Of a DNA stretch of 64,000 bases, positions 9,055-17,283 are shown piece by piece. The stretch spans positions 5,897,501 through 5,961,500 of the forward strand of contig NZ_CP060131.1 of the NCBI RefSeq assembly GCF_014235185.1, read 5' to 3'. This DNA is from Pseudonocardia petroleophila. Lineage in GTDB: Bacteria > Actinomycetota > Actinomycetes > Mycobacteriales > Pseudonocardiaceae. A program made the translations under genes and the position numbers. The notes under the pieces are model-generated. The model searched no databases and had not been told where the DNA came from. It saw nothing but the letters and a program-made list of their open reading frames with translations. How positions within the stretch are numbered: position 1 is the stretch's first letter; every line of letters starts with the position of its first letter.

Positions 9055-10995
9055 TCACCGGATCACCGGAGTGGACCGGATGCGGGAGACGGGCTCCGGG
9101 ATCCGCGGCGTAATGCGGTCCTCGACGAAGATCCCGTGCCAGATCAACAGCGTCAGTACGGCCCAGAGCTTCCGGCTGTGATCGGCCGGGCCGGAGCGGT
9201 GTGCGTCGAGCATCCGCTCCACGGCGGCGAGGTCGACGAGCTCACCGGCGCCCGACTCGCGCAAAAGCAGGCGGGCCCAGTCCTGCATCTCTTCGCGCAA
9301 CCAGTGCCGGATCGGCACCGGGAAACCCAGCTTGGGGCGATGCAGCACGTGCGGGGGCACGATTCCGTCCAGGGCTCGCCGCAGCGCGTACTTGGTGGTG
9401 CCGGCGGCGAGCTTCTCCGACCGGGGCAGCCCCGCGGCCACCGCGAGGACCTCGGGATCGAGGAAGGGCACCCGCAGCTCCAACGAGTGCGCCATCGTCA
9501 TCTTGTCCGCCTTGACCAGGATGTCCCCACGCAGCCAGGTGAACAGGTCGACGTGCTGCATCCGGGCCACCGGGTCCGAGCCGGTCGAGAGCCGGTAGTG
9601 CCGCGCGCTGGCCTCCTCGCGGAGCCGGGACGGGTCGTGTCCGCGCAGGACCGAGGTGAGCTGGTCGGGCCGGAAGATCCGCGCATTCCCGTGGTAGCGC
9701 TCCTCCAACGGTAGCGCCCCGCGCCGGAGCAGGTCTTTGCCGCGCATCCCCTCGGGCAGCGCGGACGAAGCCCGGCCGAGCAGGCGACGCAAGGAGCCGG
9801 GCACCCGTTCGAAAGGAGCCAGCGAGAGCGGTTCGCGGTAGATGCGATAGCCGCCGAATAGCTCGTCCGCCCCCTCCCCCGACAGCACCACCGTCACCTC
9901 GCGGGCCGCCTCCCGCGCGATGAACCACAGCGGCACGAGCGCGGGATCGGCGACCGGATCATCGAGATACCAGATGATCGACGGGAGGCTCTCCATCATC
10001 TCCCGCGCCGAGACGACCCGGGTGACGTGTCGTACGCCGAGCGCGGCGGCGGACTCGGCGGCCACGTCGATCTCGGAGAACCCGGGTCGGTCGAAGCCCG
10101 CTGTGAACGTGGTCAGGTGCGGGTCGTGCCGGCGGGCGAGGGCGGCGATCGCGGTCGAGTCGATCCCCCCGGAGAGGAACGCGCCGACCGGGACGTCGGC
10201 CCGCAGATGCATCGCCACCGACTCCTCCAGGGCAGCGGCGATCCTGCGGTGCACCCGTGGGCCGGTACCGGAGCCGTCGTGGAACACCGGAAGGAAGTAG
10301 CGACGCGACCTCGGCCGGCCACCCGGCCGCAGCGTGAACGCGGTGCCGGACTCGATCCGGCGCACGGCCCGGTGCATCGACGCCGGTTCCGGCACGTACT
10401 GCAGCACCAGGTAGTCGCGCAGAGCGTCGTGGTCGAGCTCGCCGGACGCAACGGGATCGAGGCCGAGGACGGGTCCCAGCTCGAGCAGGCACTTCTTCTC
10501 GCTCGCGAACGCGGTGCCCGCGGGCCCGGTCGCGCAGTACAGAGGCTTGATCCCGAACGGATCACGGGCCCCCGTCAGCATCTGCTCGCGGGCGTCCCAG
10601 ATCAGGAAGGCGAACATGCCACGGAGCCGGGTGACCGCCTCGGGGCCCCAGTAGTGGTGGGCTGCGACGAGCACCTCGGTGTCGCCCCGGGTCGCGAACT
10701 CCGCGCCGTGTCGGGCGACCAGTTCGGCGCGCAGCTCGGGATGGTTGTAGATCTCGCCGTTGAACACCACGGTGTAGCGGCCGGGGTCCCCCGGCGGGCC
10801 CCAGCGCATCGGTTGGTGGGAATGGTCCAGGTCGACGACGGCGAGCCGCTGGAAGCCCGAGACGACGACGCCGCCGTCGTGGACGGTGCTCTCGTCAGGT
10901 CCGCGGTGCGCGGTCGCCGGGAGGGCAGCGGTGACGGCAGCAGCACGCCCATCGGGGCTGCCGTCGCCGCCGAGGAAGCTCAGTAGGCCGCACAT
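9055..10995 (-). CDS. asnB: Asparagine synthase (glutamine-hydrolysing)-type amidotransferase
   Basis: 646 residues from ATG with GGAGG upstream. After the initiator Met comes Cys2, the glutaminase nucleophile (MCGLLSF), then HRGPD, FNGEIYN and RGDTEVL of the class II GATase domain (1-220). The synthetase domain has SGGIDS (275-280) for ATP pyrophosphate binding and SGEGADELFGGYR. The enzyme transfers ammonia from glutamine to an activated carboxylate. Linkage to an FkbM methyltransferase and a glycosyltransferase-like gene suggests amidation in a surface-glycan or specialised pathway rather than free asparagine supply, as such AsnB paralogues are common in polysaccharide loci. Confidence 0.9.
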   Translation of the reverse strand: MCGLLSFLGGDGSPDGRAAAVTAALPATAHRGPDESTVHDGGVVVSGFQRLAVVDLDHSHQPMRWGPPGDPGRYTVVFNGEIYNHPELRAELVARHGAEFATRGDTEVLVAAHHYWGPEAVTRLRGMFAFLIWDAREQMLTGARDPFGIKPLYCATGPAGTAFASEKKCLLELGPVLGLDPVASGELDHDALRDYLVLQYVPEPASMHRAVRRIESGTAFTLRPGGRPRSRRYFLPVFHDGSGTGPRVHRRIAAALEESVAMHLRADVPVGAFLSGGIDSTAIAALARRHDPHLTTFTAGFDRPGFSEIDVAAESAAALGVRHVTRVVSAREMMESLPSIIWYLDDPVADPALVPLWFIAREAAREVTVVLSGEGADELFGGYRIYREPLSLAPFERVPGSLRRLLGRASSALPEGMRGKDLLRRGALPLEERYHGNARIFRPDQLTSVLRGHDPSRLREEASARHYRLSTGSDPVARMQHVDLFTWLRGDILVKADKMTMAHSLELRVPFLDPEVLAVAAGLPRSEKLAAGTTKYALRRALDGIVPPHVLHRPKLGFPVPIRHWLREEMQDWARLLLRESGAGELVDLAAVERMLDAHRSGPADHSRKLWAVLTLLIWHGIFVEDRITPRIPEPVSRIRSTPVIR

Positions 10996-11173
10996 GGGCG
11001 TGCCTCCGCCAGAAAAGGGCCGGTGTAGTTCGGCATGGGATCTCTCCGGTGATGACGCCGCGCGTTTGCTGCTCCGTCGGAGCCCGCGCGCAGCGGTGTG
11101 GGCGACCCGCAGGCGGGTCGCGGGAGTCACCTCACGGCCTCAGGGCCGTGGGCCGGGAAGGACGCGGCCGGGA

Positions 11174-11740
11174 TCAGGCCGCGACGATCCGGCGGGGCGG
11201 GCCGCGCTTCACGGTCGTGCCACGGCCGAGCAGACGGCGCGGCCGGGCCGGCGCCGGGGCGGGGCGGCGGCGGACGACGCCCGGCGCGGGGTGCGGGCGG
11301 CGCAACATCAGGCGCAGCCAGCAGGCGCGGACGACCCCGCCGACGGCGACGACGAGCTGCTCGGCGAGGCAGATCGCGGCGACCACCACGACGACAAGGA
11401 GGATCTGGGTGAGGGTGACAGCGAGGTCAGCTCGGCCGATCTCGCTGCCATGACCGTGGCTCAGCGGCCCGTGCGGGACGAGCTTGACGGCAGCGTGCAG
11501 CACCGGCTGCGCTCCGACGCCCGCACAGACGAACTGCAGCATTCCCCGATGGCGACCGCCGAGGTGCACCCGCACACCGGCGATCACGGCGACGACGGCG
11601 CCAAGGGTGACCACGTGCAGTGGCGGCTCGCCTGCGGCGAGATCTGAGAAGACCGCCATCGCCACGGTCAGTAACGCGGTGGCGACGAGAACGACCCGAC
11701 CGGGGGGTTCGATCCCGCCGCGCACCTCGGCCGTCGTCAC
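11174..11740 (-). CDS. Hypothetical membrane protein downstream of the sensor kinase
   Basis: 188 residues from GTG. About four hydrophobic stretches (VVLVATALLTVAMAVF, VVTLGAVVAVIAGVRV, GVGAQPVLHAAVKLV, TLTQILLVVVVVAAICLA) precede an Arg/Pro-rich cytoplasmic tail. It starts 46 bp after the end of the histidine kinase gene on the same strand, so it probably belongs to that transcript. No family was recognised. Confidence 0.6.
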   Translation of the reverse strand: MTTAEVRGGIEPPGRVVLVATALLTVAMAVFSDLAAGEPPLHVVTLGAVVAVIAGVRVHLGGRHRGMLQFVCAGVGAQPVLHAAVKLVPHGPLSHGHGSEIGRADLAVTLTQILLVVVVVAAICLAEQLVVAVGGVVRACWLRLMLRRPHPAPGVVRRRPAPAPARPRRLLGRGTTVKRGPPRRIVAA

Positions 11741-11786
11741 GCCTTCAGCATACGGACGCGAGCACGCACGGAGTGGATGCGCCGTC

Positions 11787-13085
11787 TCAGTGATGGCTGC
11801 CCGCCGGGAGCAGGAGGGTGAACAGCGGCGGTGTGGGCCGGGCGAGCCGCAATCGGCCCCCCTCGGCCTCGGCGAGCCGCCGCGCCAGCGGCAGCCCGAT
11901 GCCGTGTCCGCCTGACGATGGCCCGGTCCGGGTGAACAGCTCGGAGTCCGGGACGCCGATTCCCGGACCGTGATCACCGACGTCGACGGCTACCGCGCCG
12001 CCGCCCACATCCCGGCTGGACACCTCTACCGTCCCTCGCCCATGTTGCAGGGCGTTGTCGAGCAGGACGGCGAGCACCTGCCGTACCGCTGCGGCCGACG
12101 CCAACGCGGGCGGGGTGTCCGGTTGCAAGTCGATCCGGAGCGCGCGGCCCGCGGCGCTGAACTGGGGACCCCACTGATCGACGGCCTCCTGCACCACTCG
12201 TTCGAGGTCCAGCGGGTCGGCGGCGCCGCGGTCGTGTCGGGCGAGGGCCAGCAGCTCGTCGATGGTGCGCTCGATGCGATCGGTGGCGCGCAGGCCCCGG
12301 GCGATGACTAGCCACGGGTCTTCGCCACGTTGCTCCAGGGCATTCTCCAGACCGAGGCGGAGCCCGGTGAGCGGGGTGCGCAGCTGATGGGACGCCTCCG
12401 CGGAGAACGCGCGTTCGCGGGCGAGGAGTGCATCCAGCCTCGAGGCGGTGCGGTTCAGGGCGCTGCCGACCGTGTCGATCTCGACGTAGCGCACCGTCGG
12501 CACACGCACGCTGAAATCCCCGTCGCCGAGGCGGCTGGCCGCGGTCAACAGATCGTCGAGGGGGCGTGCCAGGCGGGCAGCCTCTCGCTGGGCGATCCCC
12601 CATACGACCCCGACGGCGAGCAGCGCCAGACCGGCCATCCCGAGCCAAGCCAGGGTGACCGGCCACAACAGTGTGTCGCGCGAACCGGCGATCCGCACCG
12701 CCCCGACGATCTCCCCGTCATGCGCCACGGGTACCGCCACGAGCAGCAGACCGTCAGCCGAACCGGTCTCGACCGAGCCGTCGAGGGCCGAGCGGACCAT
12801 GGCCTCGGGCAGCTCCGGCCCGCGGCCGCTCAGGTAAGTGCCGTCCTCGTCGTAGAGGGACAGGAACGTCAGCGTCGCCTCGTCCTCGAGATCACCGGCG
12901 TTCGGGTCACCCTCGTCGGTCAGATCCGCCGACACCCGCAACGCGGCCCGGTCCGCCAGCCGCTCCAGGTCGAGCAGCTTGTAGATCTCTGCGTACTGGA
13001 CGACGGCGACAGCCAGGGGAAACCCGAACAGCGCCACGGCCACCGCCGCCGCCACCACGGCGAGCCGGACGATTCGATGACGCAC
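11787..13085 (-). CDS. Orphan sensor histidine kinase
   Basis: 432 residues from GTG with GAGAGGGAG upstream. The order is TM helix (about 7-31), an extracytoplasmic sensor of about 105 residues, a second TM helix, a HAMP-like linker (LARPLDDLLTAASRLGDGDF), the dimerisation H-box ASHQLRTPL, N-box LDNALQHG, and ATP-lid motifs GDHGPGIG and GHGIGLPLA. It is a complete HisKA/HATPase_c kinase in the cytoplasmic membrane. A response regulator gene normally precedes such kinases with overlap; here there is none on either side, so its partner must be encoded elsewhere. Confidence 0.92.
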   Translation of the reverse strand: MRHRIVRLAVVAAAVAVALFGFPLAVAVVQYAEIYKLLDLERLADRAALRVSADLTDEGDPNAGDLEDEATLTFLSLYDEDGTYLSGRGPELPEAMVRSALDGSVETGSADGLLLVAVPVAHDGEIVGAVRIAGSRDTLLWPVTLAWLGMAGLALLAVGVVWGIAQREAARLARPLDDLLTAASRLGDGDFSVRVPTVRYVEIDTVGSALNRTASRLDALLARERAFSAEASHQLRTPLTGLRLGLENALEQRGEDPWLVIARGLRATDRIERTIDELLALARHDRGAADPLDLERVVQEAVDQWGPQFSAAGRALRIDLQPDTPPALASAAAVRQVLAVLLDNALQHGRGTVEVSSRDVGGGAVAVDVGDHGPGIGVPDSELFTRTGPSSGGHGIGLPLARRLAEAEGGRLRLARPTPPLFTLLLPAGSHH

Positions 13086-13339
13086 CTGTACGACTCCCTC
13101 TCGACCCGCGCTCGGGCAGGACGACCGGCGCGAGTGTAGGTAGTCGTGATAGCGCTGGCGGGTCCTAGGCAGATCCTTTACCGTCCGTTTGCCACATGAG
13201 GGTGATCTGCTGGCTTTCGGCCCGCCGCGGCATATGATGCGCCGAATTTTTTGCCATTTGATTACCTATGCTCTACCGGTGAGTTGCCTGACGTTGCATA
13301 GCGTCGGCGGGGTATCCGACCGCGAGGAGCCCGCCCACT

Positions 13340-14293
13340 GTGTGCACGCCCGAACCCGACCTGACGATCGTGTACCGGTCCAGCGCGGCCGAGAACAGCA
13401 AGCCGCGCCCCCGGTACTACGACAAGACCCTGGCGCTCGCCTCCGTGCTGAGGGCTGCCGAGGCGCTGCCGGCCCGGCCACGCTTCGTGTTCCTCAACGA
13501 CGGGGAGGTGCCGGCGGACCGGGTACGGATCATGGCCGGGATCGGCGATGTCCGCCGCGTCGACGACGGCGGCAACCGGGCCACCTTCCGCCGCGCGGTC
13601 GCCCAGGAGGCGGCCCGGCCCGGATCGCGCAGCGGCCTCGTGTGGTTCGCCGAGGACGACTACCTCTACCGGCCGGACTCCCTGACGACGTTCGTCCAGG
13701 CGGCACAGAGATTCCCCGATGCCGACTACTTCTCCCTCTACGGGTCGGACGCGCTCGACACCTCGGTCGCCGGTAGACGTCCGGTGCGCCGTTCCGCGCC
13801 GGGTGCCGCATTCGACCCCGACGCGCGAGACTGCGGATCGGCAACCTGGTACCGCGCCTACGCCACCACCAGCACCTTCGGGGTGCGACGGGGCGCCCTG
13901 CGCGAGGATGCCGCATTGCTGCGGGTCATGCCGTTCACCGGTGGGGCGTGGGACACCGCCACCTGCCTGGCGCTGCAGGGCTACCGACCCTTCGGCCCGG
14001 CCGAAGTCCTGCCGACGTGCGAGGCCTCGCTCGTACGCGGGGTGGCCCGGGGAACGGTTCGCGTGCTCGCCAACCTGCGGTCGCGGCGCCGTCCGGCTCG
14101 CAGGCGCATCCAGCTCGGTACCGATCCGGAGCTGATCTGGCACATGGAGGTCCTGACCGGGGCCACCCGCACACGCCCCAGCGCGAGGACCGACGCGATC
14201 GACTGGGACGAGGTCGCCGGAGAGGTCGCGGACTGGGCAACAGTCAGATCGATGCCGGTTCCGCAGCTCCACCGCCGTTGTGCCGGCGCCTGA
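13340..14293 (+). CDS. Glycosyltransferase-like protein, copy 2 of a paralogous pair
   Basis: 317 residues from GTG with GAGGAG upstream. It aligns end to end with the protein at 787-1719: LTIVYRS, KPRPRYYDKTLALASVLRAAEALP, FVFLNDGEVPADR, LVWFAEDDYLYRPDSL, YGSDALDT, TTSTFGVR, GGAWDTATCLALQGY and ELIWHMEV. The EDDY motif is the likely metal/nucleotide-sugar site of a GT-A-like fold. The upstream region (13241-13275) is unusually AT-rich for this genome (a run of six T), suggesting its own promoter. The acceptor is unknown. Confidence 0.6.
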   Translation: MCTPEPDLTIVYRSSAAENSKPRPRYYDKTLALASVLRAAEALPARPRFVFLNDGEVPADRVRIMAGIGDVRRVDDGGNRATFRRAVAQEAARPGSRSGLVWFAEDDYLYRPDSLTTFVQAAQRFPDADYFSLYGSDALDTSVAGRRPVRRSAPGAAFDPDARDCGSATWYRAYATTSTFGVRRGALREDAALLRVMPFTGGAWDTATCLALQGYRPFGPAEVLPTCEASLVRGVARGTVRVLANLRSRRRPARRRIQLGTDPELIWHMEVLTGATRTRPSARTDAIDWDEVAGEVADWATVRSMPVPQLHRRCAGA

Positions 14294-14386
14294 CGTCCGG
14301 CTGCGATGACCACCGGGCTCGGTCCCTCCGCACGGCCTGCGCAGCGATCCGGTCACGCAGTCGTGGCGGGTGGGCTGCGTCGCCTG

Positions 14387-15802
14387 TCAGACCGTGAGCA
14401 CGGCTAGGACGGGGCCGGCCAGCACTCCGAGGAGAAGTGAGGCGATGGCCGCGATGTAGGCGCTCCGTGCTGCGGAGCGGCCAGCCGGTGGCACGTCGTC
14501 GGCGGGTACGGCGTCACGGGCCCGGAGAACCGGGGCGATCCACCGCAGGTAGTAGAAGACGCTGGCCATGGTGTTGAGCACCGCGACCACGGCGAGCCAG
14601 GCCAGGCCGGCGTCGACGGCGGCGGTGAACACCGTCAGCTTGCCCACGAACACGGCGGTGGGCGGCGTGCCGATCAGCCCGAGCAGGCAGATCACCAGGC
14701 TCAGGGCGAGCAGGCGGTGCCGAGCGGCCAGGCCGCGGTAGTCGGCGAGGGTGCGGGCTCGGGGAAGGGCGGCTACCACGGCGAACGCGCCGAGGTTGGT
14801 CACCGCGTAGGCGGCGAGGTACAGCCCGAGGGCGGGCATCGCGAGCGGGGCCCGTCCGGCCGCGGCTACGGCCATCAGCAGGTAGCCGACCTGGCTGATC
14901 GTGGAGTAGGCGAGCAGCCGGCGCACGTCGTCCTGGAAGAACGCTGCGAGGTTGCCCAGCGTCATCGTGACCGCGGCGAGCACCGCCACCAGCAGCGACC
15001 AATCGACGTCGGACGTCGGCACGGTCGTGGACAGCAGGCGGTACATCGCCCACAACCCGCCGATCTTGGGGACGGTGGCGACGAACGCCGCGACGCCGGT
15101 GGTGGCGCCCTGCACGACGTCGGGCACCCAGAAGTGCAGCGGCACCGCACCGATCTTGAACAGCAGCCCGGCTAGCACCGCGACGAGCCCGACCGCGACC
15201 GCGACGCGCGGCGCGTCCGGTAGCGCGGCGGCCAGATCGGTGTACTGCGTCGAGCCGCTGACGCCGAACAGCAGCGTCGACCCGATCAGCAGGGTGACCC
15301 CGGACAGAGCGCCCATCAGGTAGTACTTCAGCGCGGCCTCGTTGCCCGGCCCGGTCCGGGCGATGCCGGTCAGGGCGTAGAGCGGGATGCTCGCGAGCAG
15401 GTAGGAGGCCACGAGCAGCAGCAGGTCGTTCGCGCCCGCCATGGCTACGGTGCCGAGCCCGCCGAGCAGCAGCAGGACATAGAACTCGGCCTCGCGGGTG
15501 CTCCCCGAGACCTGGTCACCCGCCAGACCGATGGTCAGGACGATCGAGGCGAGCACGACAATCCGAACCGCGCCCAGGCCCACGTCGACGACGTAGGTGT
15601 CGTCGAAGACCGACTGCACCGGGCGGGTCAGGTCCGCGGCCGCCGCGATCGCACCGGTGAGGCAGGCGAGCACCGCGATCGACCGGACGACGCCCTGACG
15701 GTTCCGCGGCAGGAACGATCCGGCCAGCAAGCCCACCACGGCGGCGAACACCAGGAGCAGCTCAGGGATCAGCGCACCGGGATTCTCGTTCATCATCGTC
15801 AT
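14387..15802 (-). CDS. nuoN: Complex I antiporter-like subunit NuoN
   Basis: 471 residues, about 14 membrane segments, proton-translocating (PF00361) core with LFKIGAVPLHFWVPDVVQGA (the lysine/histidine helix) and RRLLAYSTISQVGYLLM. It starts with an ATG overlapping the nuoM stop by four bases (ATGA) and is the last gene of the operon. Within complex I, NuoN is the antiporter module nearest the NuoK/J/A/H heel. Key lysines are kept, so cation translocation is plausible. Confidence 0.93.
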   Translation of the reverse strand: MTMMNENPGALIPELLLVFAAVVGLLAGSFLPRNRQGVVRSIAVLACLTGAIAAAADLTRPVQSVFDDTYVVDVGLGAVRIVVLASIVLTIGLAGDQVSGSTREAEFYVLLLLGGLGTVAMAGANDLLLLVASYLLASIPLYALTGIARTGPGNEAALKYYLMGALSGVTLLIGSTLLFGVSGSTQYTDLAAALPDAPRVAVAVGLVAVLAGLLFKIGAVPLHFWVPDVVQGATTGVAAFVATVPKIGGLWAMYRLLSTTVPTSDVDWSLLVAVLAAVTMTLGNLAAFFQDDVRRLLAYSTISQVGYLLMAVAAAGRAPLAMPALGLYLAAYAVTNLGAFAVVAALPRARTLADYRGLAARHRLLALSLVICLLGLIGTPPTAVFVGKLTVFTAAVDAGLAWLAVVAVLNTMASVFYYLRWIAPVLRARDAVPADDVPPAGRSAARSAYIAAIASLLLGVLAGPVLAVLTV

Positions 15803-17280
15803 CGAGCGACCAGCTCCACCACGGTCCGGGCGGCGGGCTCGATCACGTCGAGCAGGAACCGCGGGAGCACACCGATCACCACCGTGGCCACGATCAGGGG
15901 GGCGATCGCCCAGGACTCGACCGCGGTGAGGTCATCGGTCGCACCGGGCACGCGGGTCTCGCCGAGGAACACCCGCTGATAGGCGAGCAGGAACAGAGCC
16001 GCGGTGACGACGATCCCGAGCACCGCGATCGCCGTCGGCACCGGCGCGCCCGGCAGCGAGCCGGTGAAGATCTGGAACTCGGCGATGAACCCGGAGAACC
16101 CGGGCAGCCCGAGCGAGGCGAACGCGGCGGCGGCGAACAGCAACGCGAACCGCGGGGCGGGCCGGGCCAGCCCCCCGTAGGCCGCCATGTCGTAGGTCGC
16201 GCCCCGAGCGTAGAGCACGCCGGTGAGCAGGAACAACGCACCGGTGATCAGCCCATGGCTGACCATCTGCGTCACCGCGCCGGTGACGGCCAGAGTCCGT
16301 GCCTGCTCCGAGCTGCCCGCCACCAGTCCGGCCGCACCGACCGCGAGGATGACGTAGCCCATGTGGTTGACCGAGGTGTAGGCGATCATGCGCTTGAGGT
16401 CGGTCTGTGCGAGCGCGACCAGCGCGCCGTAGACCACCGACACCACCCCGACGGCGATGATCACCCACGCGTACTGCCGCCAGGTCTCCGGCATGATCGG
16501 CAGCACGATCCGGACGAAGCCGAACGTGCCCATCTTCAGCAGTACCCCGGCCAGGATCGCCGACCCGGCTGCGGGGGCGTCGCTGTGCGCGGGCGGCAGC
16601 CAGGTGTGGAACGGCACGGTCGGGGTCTTGATCGCGAACCCGATGACGAGCGCGGCCAGCACCAGCCCGGCGAGCGGACCCCCGCCGTCGAGTGGCGCGG
16701 CCGCGGTGAGCTCGACGATGTCGAAGGTGCCCCCGGCCAGGTAGAGCCCGATGAACCCGAGCAGCAGCACCAGTGAACCGAGGAAGGTGTAGAGGAAGAA
16801 CATCAGCGCCGAGCTCCGCGCCCGTTCCCCGTGTCCCCAGCCGGCGATCACGAAGTACATCGCGACGATCGAGACGTCGAAGAAGACGAAGAACAGGATC
16901 AGGTCCAGCGACACGAACAACCCGAGCGACACCGTGTGCAGCAGCAAGAACAGCACCGCGTACGCGCGGACCCGGCGCTGCTCACGCAGCGAGTACACCG
17001 AGCAGGCCAGGAACAGCACGCCGGTCATCGCCAGCAACGGCAGCGACAGGCCGTCGACGCCGACGTGGTATCCGGCCGACACCGTCGGGATCCACGCGAT
17101 GTCGGTCTCGTACCCGATACCGCCGGCGGGGTCGTACCCGATCCATAGCGCGATGACCAACGCCAGGTCTAGCACGCTCACCGCCACCCACGTCCAGCGG
17201 ACCGCGCGATCGGGCAGCCGGGGCAGCGCGAGCAGCACCAGCCCGACCGCGAGCGGCAGGAACACCACGATCGAGAGCAC
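15799..17280 (-). CDS. nuoM: Complex I antiporter-like subunit NuoM
   Basis: 493 residues and about 14 membrane segments. KTPTVPFHTWLPPAHSDAP and LKRMIAYTSVNHMGYV are classic NuoM motifs. The TM5 segment reads FFVFFDVSIVAMYF, so the usual conserved glutamate of the proton channel (FFE) appears to be aspartate. It lies three bases after nuoL and overlaps nuoN by four bases. It should form the middle proton channel of a membrane-arm complex. Confidence 0.94.
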   Translation of the reverse strand: MLSIVVFLPLAVGLVLLALPRLPDRAVRWTWVAVSVLDLALVIALWIGYDPAGGIGYETDIAWIPTVSAGYHVGVDGLSLPLLAMTGVLFLACSVYSLREQRRVRAYAVLFLLLHTVSLGLFVSLDLILFFVFFDVSIVAMYFVIAGWGHGERARSSALMFFLYTFLGSLVLLLGFIGLYLAGGTFDIVELTAAAPLDGGGPLAGLVLAALVIGFAIKTPTVPFHTWLPPAHSDAPAAGSAILAGVLLKMGTFGFVRIVLPIMPETWRQYAWVIIAVGVVSVVYGALVALAQTDLKRMIAYTSVNHMGYVILAVGAAGLVAGSSEQARTLAVTGAVTQMVSHGLITGALFLLTGVLYARGATYDMAAYGGLARPAPRFALLFAAAAFASLGLPGFSGFIAEFQIFTGSLPGAPVPTAIAVLGIVVTAALFLLAYQRVFLGETRVPGATDDLTAVESWAIAPLIVATVVIGVLPRFLLDVIEPAARTVVELVAR

Positions 17281-17283
17281 GCC

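Noticed and set aside
13241-13301. Defined promoter for the second glycosyltransferase-like gene
   Set aside because: The AT-rich stretch has TTGCCA and TATGCT but only 10 bases apart; no acceptable spacing was found, so only the AT-richness is noted.
787-14293. Natural-product biosynthetic gene cluster
   Set aside because: Glycosyltransferase-like, AsnB, FkbM and a PLP enzyme are suggestive, but no core synthase, ligase or precursor peptide is present and the genes are split among several units.
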